From the NCBI RefSeq assembly GCF_002846415.1, contig NZ_PJMX01000001.1, positions 1,860,001 through 1,924,000 on the forward strand: a stretch of DNA of 64,000 nucleotides, read 5' to 3'. Positions within the stretch are counted from its first letter, which is position 1. Each line of letters begins with the position of its first letter. The stretch comes from Streptomyces sp. TLI_146. Its GTDB lineage: Bacteria > Actinomycetota > Actinomycetes > Streptomycetales > Streptomycetaceae. A model generated the notes under the pieces. The model did no database searches. It saw only the letters and a program-made list of their open reading frames with translations, and had not been told where the DNA came from. Both the position numbers and the translations under genes were made by a program. This document shows positions 51,497 through 59,917 of this stretch, one piece after another.

Positions 51497-51920
51497 TCAG
51501 GGGGTGGGCGCCGACCAGTCGATGAGGGCAGGTCGGACGGCCGCGCACAGCGGGTGGCCACGCTGATCAGTCAGGCCGAGTTGGCCGACGAGCAGCCCTT
51601 GCTCGACTGCGGTGTTCAAGACCTCCGGGGTGATGCCGTTGAACCAAGCTCGGCGCGTCGGAACGTCGTGAACACACCGTCCTCCACCGCCCCCAGGGCA
51701 GGTAGATGGAACGGCCGCCTGGCCGCCCTTGCACGTAGGGGCCGCGCAGGTCCCAGCCCGATGCCGTGGCGCTCGCGGTGACCCCCAGGGCCCGCGTGGC
51801 CCCTGCGGCGTCGCCCGGTTGCAGGTGGAGGAGTTCCTCGCAGCCCTCCCACAGCTGCACGCCCACATGGCTGTTGCGGTGACCGCCGCAACGGAACTTC
51901 GCGTACCGCCCCGCCCTCAT
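51497..51920 (-). CDS. Hypothetical protein with two apparent frameshifts
   Basis: Three minus-strand frames combine into one plausible protein: KFRCGGHRNSHVGVQLWEGC with GRSIYLPWG, then AVEDGVFTTFR, then RRAWFNGITPEVLNTAVEQG and a WSAPTP end. Adding one G in the G-run at about 51691-51696 and one near 51660 would join them. ATG 51920 is the likely start. No recognised family. It either decays beside module 3 or carries sequence errors. Confidence 0.4.
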
Positions 51921-52102
51921 ACAGGATCGATGTCGTAGGAACCTTGCGCGTACGACGGGTGCTGCCCGCGTTCCGCACTGCCATCACGGGAACGGTACGG
52001 AGCATGGGCAGCCGACACAGAGCTAAGACCGAAGGGGGCTTCTCTGGGACAGCTACTGACCGTAGCCATTGCCAACTGGATCACGGATTTGCTAGTCCAC
52101 TG

Positions 52103-52534
52103 CTAACGAACCGCCTTCATTGCCCACGAAGTCGCGGATCCTAGAGCGGAGCCGCTGTACTCCAGCAACTCGCCAACCTCTTCCGCGTAATAGCCGGTGG
52201 CGGGGTCAAGGAGGACCTGGGCGATCTCGTAGAGGTCCTCCGATTCATCTGCCAGGGCTGCATAGGCGTTCCGCCCGCGGTCGAGGTGTACCCGGTAGAA
52301 CGTCATCGAGCCGACAGCAGCATCCTGCAGGGCGTACGCCGGGCACGCGTCGGTGCCGCATTCGCTCGACTCGGCCGGGCATCGGCGGTCGTCGTGCACC
52401 CGTCGGCGATGTACCACGGTGACGTCCCACCGTTCAAGCGTGTCCGCGTCGGGGGTGTCGCACAATTCGTCGACGTAGGCGATACGCAAACGCAGCTCGG
52501 TGGGGTCGCCGGGGAGTAGAGAGGTCTCGATCAC
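52103..52534 (-). CDS. N-terminal half of a GNAT-associated hypothetical protein (probably truncated)
   Basis: A 143-residue frame from GTG 52534. The sequence LRLRIAYVDELCDTPDADTL, DVTVVHRRRVHDDRRCP, MTFYRVHLDRGRNAYAAL and LLDPATGYYAEEVGELLEYS is conserved in Streptomyces proteins that I recall continuing with a GNAT-like L-x-LDRV-x2-P-x-WRG segment. Here the tail switches to GSATSWAMKAVR and stops. The missing second half matches 45323-45752. It is therefore likely interrupted by module 3. Confidence 0.6.
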   Translation of the reverse strand: MIETSLLPGDPTELRLRIAYVDELCDTPDADTLERWDVTVVHRRRVHDDRRCPAESSECGTDACPAYALQDAAVGSMTFYRVHLDRGRNAYAALADESEDLYEIAQVLLDPATGYYAEEVGELLEYSGSALGSATSWAMKAVR

Positions 52535-52662
52535 CGCGGCAGCCTAGCCATCAGGCGCTCGCGGCCTCGCCTCTGCCGCCGCGGACGTAGTGAAGGGCCG
52601 TGGCGACGGCCGTGCTACCGGCGGCACCTGGGTCCATCGGATGGGGCGCCGGACATGCCGAA

Positions 52663-52691
52663 GCCCCCGGAATCGCGGGGATTCCGGGGGC
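52663..52691 (-). terminator. Hairpin terminator after the LAxTG protein gene
   Basis: A perfect 12-bp stem (GCCCCCGGAATC / GATTCCGGGGGC) with a 5-base loop, 17 bases beyond the minus-strand stop at 52708. Confidence 0.8.
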
Positions 52692-52707
52692 AGGAGGGCA
52701 GGTGGTG

Positions 52708-53724
52708 CTAGTTCTCGGTGGAGCCGTCGTCGGTGGCATCGCCGGTGCGGCGTCGGCGGGCCACGACGAGGGCGGCTGCACCGGCGGCGAGGAGGACTCC
52801 GGCACCGCCGAGCAGCCACGGGGTGGCGTCCGCGCCGGTGTGGGCGAGAGAGCCCTCCGGGGTCGGGGCGCCGGGGCTCGGCGGGGTCTCGTCCGGGACC
52901 GGCGTGTGGGCGGCCGAGGCGGAAGGCGACGGCTTGGTGTCCGGGGTCGGCTTGTCCGTCGGCGGGACTGGCGGCTTCGTCGGCGGCACCGTCGGCGGGA
53001 TGGTGGGCGGCGGAGTGGGCTTCTCCTTCTTGGTGTCGGCAAAGGTGATGGCGACGGTCGAGCCGGGCTTCGCGGTGAACTTCTGCGGCGTGGAGTCGAG
53101 CTGGTAGCCCTCGGGGGCCTTGGTCTCGGTGGCGGTGTAGGCGGTGCCGTTGCGGGAGGCGACCGGGAGCTGGGCCTTGGCGGTGCCGTCCTTGCCGGTG
53201 GTCAGGGTGACCGGGTCGCCGCCGCTGCCCGCCGGGATGATGTTGATGACGGCGCCAGGCAGCGGCTTGCCGCTGTCCTTGTCGGTCTTGGTGACGGTGA
53301 GGTCGGCGGGCTTGAAGGGATCGATGACCGTCAGGGGCGTGCCGTTGCCGGGGGTGACGATGACGTCCTGGTCGGCGACGGTGTTGTGCAGGGGGCTGCC
53401 GCTGCCGGTCTCCTTGAGGCGGTAGACGCCTGCGGCGAGGTCCTTGAAGACCAGTTGGCCCTCCGCGTCGGTCTTGCCGGTGGCCACCTCCTTGCCGGAG
53501 GAATCGAGCAGGGCGAAGGTGGCGCCAGCCATCAGGTCACCGCCGGGGTCCTTCTTGAGGATCTTGATGCCGCCGTACTCGACCATGTTCCGCGGGGCGG
53601 TCGTGGACGGGGTGGGCTCGGGGGCATGGGCCGAGGCGGCCGGGGCCCAGGCCAGCGTGCCGGTCACGGTGGTAGCGACGGCGAGGGCAACAGCGGAGAG
53701 AGAGCGGACGGATCGGGTGGGCAA
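52708..53724 (-). CDS. Sortase-anchored surface protein with SpaA/Cna-B-like domains
   Basis: A 338-residue secreted protein. TTG 53724 follows GGAG. The signal peptide is RSLSAVALAVATTVTGTLAW ending ASAHA. Two prealbumin-like (SpaA/Cna_B) repeats follow: GGIKILKKDPGGDLMAGATF (about 50-115) and DLTVTKTDKDSGKPLPGAVI (about 125-215), which may form isopeptide bonds. Then a Pro/Thr-rich wall-spanning linker and a C-terminal LAHTG sorting signal with a hydrophobic helix and Arg tail; LAxTG is the Streptomyces class E sortase motif. It is probably displayed on hyphae. The large antisense frame is a shadow. Confidence 0.85.
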   Translation of the reverse strand: MPTRSVRSLSAVALAVATTVTGTLAWAPAASAHAPEPTPSTTAPRNMVEYGGIKILKKDPGGDLMAGATFALLDSSGKEVATGKTDAEGQLVFKDLAAGVYRLKETGSGSPLHNTVADQDVIVTPGNGTPLTVIDPFKPADLTVTKTDKDSGKPLPGAVINIIPAGSGGDPVTLTTGKDGTAKAQLPVASRNGTAYTATETKAPEGYQLDSTPQKFTAKPGSTVAITFADTKKEKPTPPPTIPPTVPPTKPPVPPTDKPTPDTKPSPSASAAHTPVPDETPPSPGAPTPEGSLAHTGADATPWLLGGAGVLLAAGAAALVVARRRRTGDATDDGSTEN

Positions 53725-53770
53725 GGAGGAACTCCAGGTCGGGGCGGGTCTGTTCGGGGTGAGGGGCGGT

Positions 53771-54244
53771 TCAGCGGGCACGGGCGGCGCCGCGTGCGGG
53801 TGGCGGAGCGGGAGTGGGATGGGCGGTACGGCCCTCGGCGCGGCGGGGCGCGGACGTCTGCCATGCGCCGGGGAACCAGACGGCGGTGTACTGCTCGATG
53901 GCGTCGCGGAGCCCGCCGGTGACGGCGCCCTCCCAGGGCGGGCGGCCGACGGGGCCGAACGTGCCGTACTGCTTGCTGCGTTTGGGGGTGTTCTTGGCTT
54001 CGTCGCGGCGGTGGAAGGTGCCGTGGTCCACGAAGGTGAGCGCCACGGCGTCGATCTCGCCCCGGTCCGCATGGAGGACAGCCAGGCGCAGGCCGCCGTA
54101 CGTGTCCGCGTGGATGGTTGGCGTGAAGCTGATCCTCAGCCGCAGCGGTGCTCCCGGAACGGGGGTGGCGTAGTAGGTGTTACCCACGACGGCGCTGTGC
54201 GCGAAGGGGAGGCACAGTTCGGCGAAGAACTCGGGGGCATGCAT
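53771..54244 (-). CDS. Hypothetical protein with Pro/Ala/Arg tail
   Basis: A 157-residue protein from ATG 54244 (an alternative GTG lies a few codons upstream). The core MHAPEFFAELCLPFAHSAVV, LRLRISFTPTIHADTYGGLR and TFVDHGTFHRRDEAK is alpha/beta. The last 25 residues are low complexity (HPTPAPPPARGAARAR), the first of several such tails in this operon. No recognised family. Confidence 0.55.
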   Translation of the reverse strand: MHAPEFFAELCLPFAHSAVVGNTYYATPVPGAPLRLRISFTPTIHADTYGGLRLAVLHADRGEIDAVALTFVDHGTFHRRDEAKNTPKRSKQYGTFGPVGRPPWEGAVTGGLRDAIEQYTAVWFPGAWQTSAPRRAEGRTAHPTPAPPPARGAARAR

Positions 54245-54281
54245 CAACACGAGGTGACTCCGGTGGGGATGGAGCCCGGCG

Positions 54282-55124
54282 TCATCGGCGCAGGCCGGGC
54301 AGGGCCGGCGGTGGGCTGGGCAGGGCCGGGCGGCTGGTGGTGCTCCAGCGCGGGACGCTGCGCGTACCAAGCGCGGGCGGGCGGCGGCGGGCGGCGGTCT
54401 GCTGGACGTCGAGCGGGGTGGGTGCGGGAGGCTTCGGGGGCTCGACGGGGGTGAGCTGGGCGAGCCGGGCAAGCCGGGGATCGAGGGTGTCCTTGTAGCG
54501 GGCGACCGGGGTGGGGTCGACGAAGGCGGCGGCGGTCGCTGCGATGAGGTGCTTGGGGGTACGGGCGGTGAAGATCGCCTCAGCACGGGTTCCCCAGCCC
54601 TCGGGTCCGGCCCACAGCTCCACGGTTTCGCGGTCCGGGCCGGTACCGACGACGTCGATGCTGGCTCCCGCCAGCCCGTCCGGGGCGACAATCTCTACCG
54701 TGCCGCGGGCCGGCGGTCGGCCTTCCCAGCCGGCGTCGAGCAGGGGCTGGACCGCATCCGTCCAGCGGTACGACGGATCGGCCAGGAAGCTGTCGGTGTC
54801 CGTGCTCCACTCGCGGGCGAGGGCACTGGTGAGGCCGTGGACGATCTCGGGCGGGGTGTTCTGGTTGAAGGTGGCCGTCCAGGTCGCGCGGGACACGGCG
54901 TCCTCGGCTGCGCTGATCCGCCACACCTCGTAGTCATCGCCCGCCCAGCCGATCTTGATCCGGTGGTCGGGTGAGGTGACGACCGTCTGGAACGGCCCGT
55001 CGTCCAGGTGGTGCTGCGGCCAGTGCTTGACGGGGTCGAAGCTCGGATCGGCGTGGCCGGGCAGGCCGGCGAGGTAGCGCGGGGAGACGCAGACATCTCC
55101 CTCGATCACGGTGGGGTCGGTCAT
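54282..55124 (-). CDS. DUF317-family protein with two domains
   Basis: A 280-residue protein from ATG 55124. Two DUF317 repeats: the first has HRIKIGWAGDDYEVWRISAA and NTPPEIVHGLTSALA, the second VELWAGPEGWGTRAEAIFTA and TPKHLIAATAAAFVDP. A Pro/Arg-rich tail of about 60 residues ends PSPPPALPGLRR. DUF317 proteins accompany actinobacterial plasmids; function unknown. A second DUF317 cluster lies at 33.8-35.5 kb. Confidence 0.7.
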   Translation of the reverse strand: MTDPTVIEGDVCVSPRYLAGLPGHADPSFDPVKHWPQHHLDDGPFQTVVTSPDHRIKIGWAGDDYEVWRISAAEDAVSRATWTATFNQNTPPEIVHGLTSALAREWSTDTDSFLADPSYRWTDAVQPLLDAGWEGRPPARGTVEIVAPDGLAGASIDVVGTGPDRETVELWAGPEGWGTRAEAIFTARTPKHLIAATAAAFVDPTPVARYKDTLDPRLARLAQLTPVEPPKPPAPTPLDVQQTAARRRPPALGTRSVPRWSTTSRPALPSPPPALPGLRR

Positions 55125-55153
55125 GGGTGTATCCGTCGGGGTCGGGAGGGAGG

Positions 55154-56374
55154 TCAGCGGGTGGCCGTCGGGCGCAGAACAGGCGCGGTCGGTCTCGGCG
55201 GGGCGGTGGCCGTGACCAGGTGGGGTGGCGCCGATGCCGGGCGTGGTGAGGTGAGTTCGGCCAGGATGTGGCGCTTGAGGGCGCCGCGCTGGTCGGCGTT
55301 CAGGACGGATGTGTCCAGTTGGCCGGGGGTGGTCTCGAAGGGCCGCAGCCGGTGGCGGATGTGGTCGTAGGCGTCGGGCTGCTCGTCGGCCAGGCAGTGA
55401 AGGGCCCGCTCGAAGACGCCGTGGTGGGCGGCGTGTTCGGGCTCGTCCTGTTCGCGCTGGGTGATGGTCTGGGCGTACTGGCGGGCGACGCGGGTGTTCT
55501 CGGCGGTGCGCTGGTGGACGGCGACGAGGAAGCGGCGGGCGTTCAGGACGGCGAAGGCGGCCTGGCGCGGCAGGGTGTCCAGGTCGGTGGTGAGCGGGCC
55601 GAGCAGGGTGGGGCTGGTGGCCCCGGCGAGCGGGGCGGTCATCTGTGCGAGTTCGTCCAGCGCGGTGCGCCAGCGGCGCAGCAGCAGGGGGTGGCGCAGT
55701 TCGACGTTGCGTTCGTCCTGCTCGCGCGCATCGGCGGCGACGGTGTTGCGGAAGGCGAGGGGGCTCTGGGCGAGCAGTGCGTGGACGGCCGGGGTCATGG
55801 TGGCGAAGAGGTAGCCCTCGCCCGCGCCCCATTCAACGGCGTCGAACACATCGGCCGGACCGGGCCGCTCGGGGCGCGGCTCCAGCTGGGCCGTGGCGTA
55901 CTCCTGGGCGAGGAGCTGCTCGAAGCGGTCGGGGAAGGCGCTGCGCAACCAGCGGCGAGCGGTGGCGTCGGGGTTGGTGTCTACCTGGTGGCCGGCTGAG
56001 GCGCGGTGGTTGGTGCGGCGCCGGTCGGCTTCCTCGGCTCGGGCCTGGGCCAGGGCGGTACGGATCTGCTGGAGCTGGCGCCCGGTGCGTCCGGCCCTCG
56101 GGTCCCCGATCCAGGTCATGCGCTCGGCGGAGACCTGTATCTCGCCCTCGGCGAAGCGCAGCGCGTCGACGAGGTCGTCGCGGAAGTGCGGTCCGTGCAG
56201 CAGCTTGCGGGAGCTGCGGGGCAGGTGTCCGGTCGCGTCCGCGATGGCGGCCGTGACCAGGTTGCGGAAGCTGTCCTGCAGGAGCGGCTGGAGTTGCGCG
56301 GCGCCCATGTTCGCAAGGTCGTTCAGGCGCAGGGAGCGCCGCTCGGGCGAGGGAGTACGGGAGGGCTGGGGCAT
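55154..56374 (-). CDS. Hypothetical helical protein with Pro/Arg tail
   Basis: A 406-residue, mostly helical and charged protein from ATG 56374 (AGGAAC upstream). Conspicuous segments are RLNDLANMGAAQLQPLLQDS, FRDDLVDALRFAEGEIQVSA and EWGAGEGYLFATMTPAVHAL. It ends with TAPPRPTAPVLRPTATR. No known domain recognised. Its position in a plasmid-like minus-strand operon suggests an element-specific function. Confidence 0.6.
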   Translation of the reverse strand: MPQPSRTPSPERRSLRLNDLANMGAAQLQPLLQDSFRNLVTAAIADATGHLPRSSRKLLHGPHFRDDLVDALRFAEGEIQVSAERMTWIGDPRAGRTGRQLQQIRTALAQARAEEADRRRTNHRASAGHQVDTNPDATARRWLRSAFPDRFEQLLAQEYATAQLEPRPERPGPADVFDAVEWGAGEGYLFATMTPAVHALLAQSPLAFRNTVAADAREQDERNVELRHPLLLRRWRTALDELAQMTAPLAGATSPTLLGPLTTDLDTLPRQAAFAVLNARRFLVAVHQRTAENTRVARQYAQTITQREQDEPEHAAHHGVFERALHCLADEQPDAYDHIRHRLRPFETTPGQLDTSVLNADQRGALKRHILAELTSPRPASAPPHLVTATAPPRPTAPVLRPTATR

Positions 56375-56419
56375 GGCGGGGTTCCTGTTCAGCGGGCCTG
56401 GCTCGGGGCGGTGCGCGGG

Positions 56420-57664
56420 CTACGCCGCGGACGGCGGGGGTGCGGCGGCGAGGGTGAGGTGGCCGAGGGCCTCGTCGGCGCGTGCCTGGGCGACGTCCGC
56501 TGTGGGCCCGGTGGTGATCAGGAAGCCGGCACGGGCGCTGAACATGTCGCCGTCGGGCGGAAGGATGACCGTGTCGCCGACCGTGCGCTGGAAGGCAACC
56601 TGCTCCAGCCACGGGGTGCGGGCGGCGAAGTCGTCGTCGAAGTGGCAGTGGCAGTGGGTCAGAGTGCCGGAGGCATTCGGGTACAGCAGCCGGATCGCGG
56701 CGGCGCTGTGGCGCGTGCGGGTGAGGTCGGGGGCCTGGCCGCAGGCGGTGTCGGCCGCGGCGCGGGCCAGGTCGACGCCGGTGGCGAGCTTCACGAGGTG
56801 GCCGATCATGTCGCCGCCGATCCGGGCGTTGACCTCGATCAGGCGGGGGCGGCCACCCACCAGGCGCATCTCGACGTGGCTCACACCGTCGGTGATGCCG
56901 AGCGCCTTGATGGCCGCGGCGGCGACCGGCGCCACCTGGTCGAGCAGCCGATCGGCGGCATCGACACTGTGGGCGATCTCCTCGAAGAACGGCGGGGCAC
57001 CAAGCGTCTTGCGGGTGACGGCGACCGCGGTGGTGTGACCGCGGTGGGTGACGCACTCGACGGAGACCTCGGGGCCGTCGAGGTACTCCTCCACCAGGAC
57101 CTTGGTGCTCTCGATGCCGTCGCGGGCGCCGGCGGCAGCGAACGCGAAGCCGACCGGGAGTTCTTCGGCGCGGTCGACGCGGATGACGCCGATGCTGCCC
57201 GCGCGGGCAGCGGGCTTGAGCACAACCGGGTCGCCGATCGTCTCGGCGGCGAGCGCCGCCTCCAGCAGGGAGCGGGCACTCATCGACGCTGCCGAGGGCA
57301 CGCCGTGGCGGGCGAACAGGGTGCGGGCACTGGCCTTGTTACGGGCGGCTTCCATGACCTCGGGGCTGTTCGCATGCAGTCCCAGGCGCCGGGCCAGGCG
57401 CGCGGCGGGGACGAGGTACCACTCGGTCCACGTCACCACGCCGGTCAGCTCGTGCCGCCCGGCCAGGGCCTCGCCAGCAGCGGCCAGCGCCGGGGCGTCG
57501 TCGGGATCGGCGATCTCGAAGTCGGTGATGAACTCCCGCTCCCAGGTCGGCTCGGCGGGGGTGATCAGGACGACGTCGTACCGGGCGGCGACCGCTTCAA
57601 GGCAGTAGACGCGGTATGCCTCGGCCTCCGGACCGGTGGTGGAAACGACAAGGATGGTGGGCAA
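56420..57664 (-). CDS. ATP-grasp ligase
   Basis: A 414-residue ATP-grasp enzyme. N-terminal Rossmann-like domain MPTILVVSTTGPEAEAYRVY; ATP-binding DPVVLKPAARAGSIGVIRVD and VLVEEYLDGPEVSVECV; metal-binding SHVEMRLVGGRPRLIEVNAR with I-GGDMI, all as in L-amino-acid ligase / carboxylate-amine ligase-type proteins. TTG 57664 follows GGAGAG. Neighbouring MFS exporter and HxlR-like regulators suggest it makes a peptide or amide that is exported. The substrate is unknown. Confidence 0.8.
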   Translation of the reverse strand: MPTILVVSTTGPEAEAYRVYCLEAVAARYDVVLITPAEPTWEREFITDFEIADPDDAPALAAAGEALAGRHELTGVVTWTEWYLVPAARLARRLGLHANSPEVMEAARNKASARTLFARHGVPSAASMSARSLLEAALAAETIGDPVVLKPAARAGSIGVIRVDRAEELPVGFAFAAAGARDGIESTKVLVEEYLDGPEVSVECVTHRGHTTAVAVTRKTLGAPPFFEEIAHSVDAADRLLDQVAPVAAAAIKALGITDGVSHVEMRLVGGRPRLIEVNARIGGDMIGHLVKLATGVDLARAAADTACGQAPDLTRTRHSAAAIRLLYPNASGTLTHCHCHFDDDFAARTPWLEQVAFQRTVGDTVILPPDGDMFSARAGFLITTGPTADVAQARADEALGHLTLAAAPPPSAA

Positions 57665-57717
57665 GGACTCTCCAAGAAGAAGCAGATAAGGGGCAGTTCA
57701 GGCACGGCGGCAAGGGT

Positions 57718-58053
57718 TCAGGGGGTGCGCCGCCGGCGCAGCTCGAAGGCGGAGGCCCACTCGGGGTGGTCCGCGACCAGCTGCCTCGCATACAGGGCGG
57801 TGTAGTTGTTGTTGAGCCCGCGCAGCCCCTGCGGGAGACGCCAGCGCAGGGCCTCGAACAGTTCCTTGAGCCCGATACGGGTGGCGCCGGCGGCCAGCCG
57901 CTCGGCCGTCAGCCTCTCCAGAGCCCGGTAGACGTAGGGGTGCGCGGAGTCGAAGGCGAGGAACTGGTCGGTGATGGTGGGCCGCGCACCCGCGCGGAAG
58001 GAGGGGCGGGCGACCGGTATGACGGCCTGTGCGGCGGCAGCGGGCGTGGGCAT
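57718..58053 (-). CDS. Conserved small hypothetical protein
   Basis: A 111-residue protein from ATG 58053 (GGAG 9 bases upstream). Conserved-looking core TITDQFLAFDSAHPYVYRAL, LAAGATRIGLKELFEALRW and GLNNNYTALYARQLVADHPE, resembling small phage/plasmid proteins of unknown role. It ends FELRRRRTP. It sits between the MFS and ATP-grasp genes. Confidence 0.65.
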   Translation of the reverse strand: MPTPAAAAQAVIPVARPSFRAGARPTITDQFLAFDSAHPYVYRALERLTAERLAAGATRIGLKELFEALRWRLPQGLRGLNNNYTALYARQLVADHPEWASAFELRRRRTP

Positions 58054-58097
58054 CGGGTAGATCTCCAGGGCGAAAGGGCAGCAGGGCAGGGAGAGAG

Positions 58098-59339
58098 TCA
58101 GGCGAGACGGGTGCGCAGTCCGGGGAGAGCGCGCAGGCGTGCGAAGGCGAGGCCCAGACCGAGGGCCTGCAGCACCGCGCAGGCGGTGATCACATGGCCG
58201 AGCAGGGCGGGCGGCACAGTGGCGACCAGGACGCCGGCCAGCGGGAAGGGCAGCAGGAGCAGCAGGATCGTCATCGAGAGGGTGGCGCCGAACACCGACG
58301 CGGGGATGAGGTGGGAGCGCAGGGTGCGCAGGACCACCGTCATGCCGCCCTCGCCGGCCATGAGCACCGCGATGAGCACGAGGTAGGCGGTGTAGGTGTG
58401 CGTGAGGGAGACGGCCAGGCACGCACCGGCCGCGACGGTGGCGGAGAACGCGCCGACGGGCCACAGGCCGAAGCGGTCGATCGCGCGGCGGCACGGGGCG
58501 ACCGTGATCAGGGAGGCGACGGCGGCCACCGACCAGATCAGGCCCACGTCCGCGCCGGAGTGTCCGAACTCCGTCACCACGATCACGGGGGCGGCGGCCT
58601 GGAGCAGGCCGATGGCGAGGTTGGAGAGGGTCAGTCCGCACACCAGCCAGCCCAGCGCGGGCAGCGAGCGCAACGTCGTCCATCCGGTGCGCAGCCCCGC
58701 GAGGACGGGCTGCGGCGTCGCGGACTGTCCTGGGGTGTGCTGCCGGGGCGCGAGCGCACAGGCCAGGAGCGAGAAGACGGCGATCGTGGCCAGCATTGCG
58801 GCGGCCCCGGTCCGCTCCAGCAGCAGGCCGGCGACGGCGGGTCCGGCCAGGGTGGCGACCTGGTCGATGCCCAGGAGCACCGACTGCACGCGGTGGGCGC
58901 GCTCGCCTGCCTGGCGGCTGGCGACACCGCCCGCCGTCTCGGCGGCGATGTAGGAGAACTCCGTGAGCACGCCGGTCGAGGCTGCCAGCAGCATGACGGC
59001 GACCGTGGTGGCCAGCCCGGTCTCCAGCTGCGGGAGCGCGAGGGCGGCGGCCACGGCCACCGCGGCGCGCAGGGCCGAGGCCGTGAGCAGCACGCGGGTG
59101 GTGCCGTGGCGGTCGACCATCGCTCCGGCGACGGCGAACGCGCCCAGGCGCGGCACCCATTCCAGTGCGAACGCCAAGCCGGTCAGGGACGCGGAGTTGG
59201 TGGTGGCGAGCACCAGCAGCGGGATGCCGTACGTCGTCATCGCGAAGGCGCCGGCATCCATACCGCGCGGCAGATAGATGCCGCGCAGCAGGGTGGGGAC
59301 CGGCCGGCGGGCATGCCGGGGTCCGACACTCGATCTCAC
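58098..59339 (-). CDS. MFS transporter
   Basis: A 413-residue major facilitator protein with about 12 hydrophobic helices. It has a typical cytoplasmic-loop motif AGAMVDRHGTTRVLL between helices 2 and 3 and a central loop (LAPRQHTPGQSATPQP). GTG 59339 overlaps the stop of the upstream regulator gene. It most resembles the enterobactin-exporter/DHA3-like drug efflux type. It likely exports the product of the ATP-grasp enzyme or a toxic compound. Confidence 0.8.
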   Translation of the reverse strand: MRSSVGPRHARRPVPTLLRGIYLPRGMDAGAFAMTTYGIPLLVLATTNSASLTGLAFALEWVPRLGAFAVAGAMVDRHGTTRVLLTASALRAAVAVAAALALPQLETGLATTVAVMLLAASTGVLTEFSYIAAETAGGVASRQAGERAHRVQSVLLGIDQVATLAGPAVAGLLLERTGAAAMLATIAVFSLLACALAPRQHTPGQSATPQPVLAGLRTGWTTLRSLPALGWLVCGLTLSNLAIGLLQAAAPVIVVTEFGHSGADVGLIWSVAAVASLITVAPCRRAIDRFGLWPVGAFSATVAAGACLAVSLTHTYTAYLVLIAVLMAGEGGMTVVLRTLRSHLIPASVFGATLSMTILLLLLPFPLAGVLVATVPPALLGHVITACAVLQALGLGLAFARLRALPGLRTRLA

Positions 59340-59917
59340 GCAGCGGGCTCCCACTCATCCGCCGCGCGCAAGGAGCCAAGGGCGGTGTAGTGCAGGACGT
59401 ACGCATGCGCCTTGAGCCAGGCGGCCAGGACGCGCTGCGGGCCCTCCAGGGCGGCGATGGCCTCACCGTCGAGGACCGCTCCCCCAGGGACGACCATCCC
59501 GTACGAGTTGCCGAGCCGGGCGGCCGCGTGGGCGAGAGCCGGAGCGTGGCCGAGCAGGTCGAGGGTGTGCTGAACCCGGGTAACGAAGTCACCGGCCAGG
59601 GTGGGGAATTGGTGGGCGCGGGCCCAGCGGGCGGCCGTGTCGTACACCTCGGCGAGGTCCTCGCCGCTGTCGGTGAGCCGGTAGCGGACGCGTTCGTCTT
59701 CATCGCCGTGGATGAGGCCGAAGTCGCGGGCCCGGTCGATGGCGTGGCGCAGCTGGGGCGCGCTCAGGTCGTCGAAGGTGCTCTGCAGGCTGCCGCGGCG
59801 GCGGCTGATGGGGCCGTTGTCGTCGATCTCGGTGACCACTCGGATCAGTGCGGGCAGCGACAGTGCTCTGATCGCGCGGCGCGTCTGCGGGTGGTCGGCG
59901 GTGGTGAGGTGGGTCAT
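59336..59917 (-). CDS. Winged-helix (HxlR-like) regulator, short
   Basis: A 193-residue protein from ATG 59917, overlapping the upstream stop. The N-terminal winged helix ALSLPALIRVVTEIDDNGPI with DDLSAPQLRHAIDRARDFGL and RYRLTDSGEDLAEV is HxlR/MarR-like. The C-terminal half is a helical ligand-binding-like domain. Coupled to the MFS gene, it probably controls the operon. Confidence 0.65.
   Translation of the reverse strand: MTHLTTADHPQTRRAIRALSLPALIRVVTEIDDNGPISRRRGSLQSTFDDLSAPQLRHAIDRARDFGLIHGDEDERVRYRLTDSGEDLAEVYDTAARWARAHQFPTLAGDFVTRVQHTLDLLGHAPALAHAAARLGNSYGMVVPGGAVLDGEAIAALEGPQRVLAAWLKAHAYVLHYTALGSLRAADEWEPAA

Noticed and set aside
52600..53922. Gly-rich plus-strand frame that looked like a PE_PGRS-type protein
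   Set aside because: It is antisense to the LAxTG surface protein, which has a signal peptide, Cna-B domains and a sorting signal.
56006..57805. Long plus-strand frames opposite the ATP-grasp and helical protein genes
   Set aside because: The minus-strand ATP-grasp motifs are unambiguous; the plus frames have no motifs.
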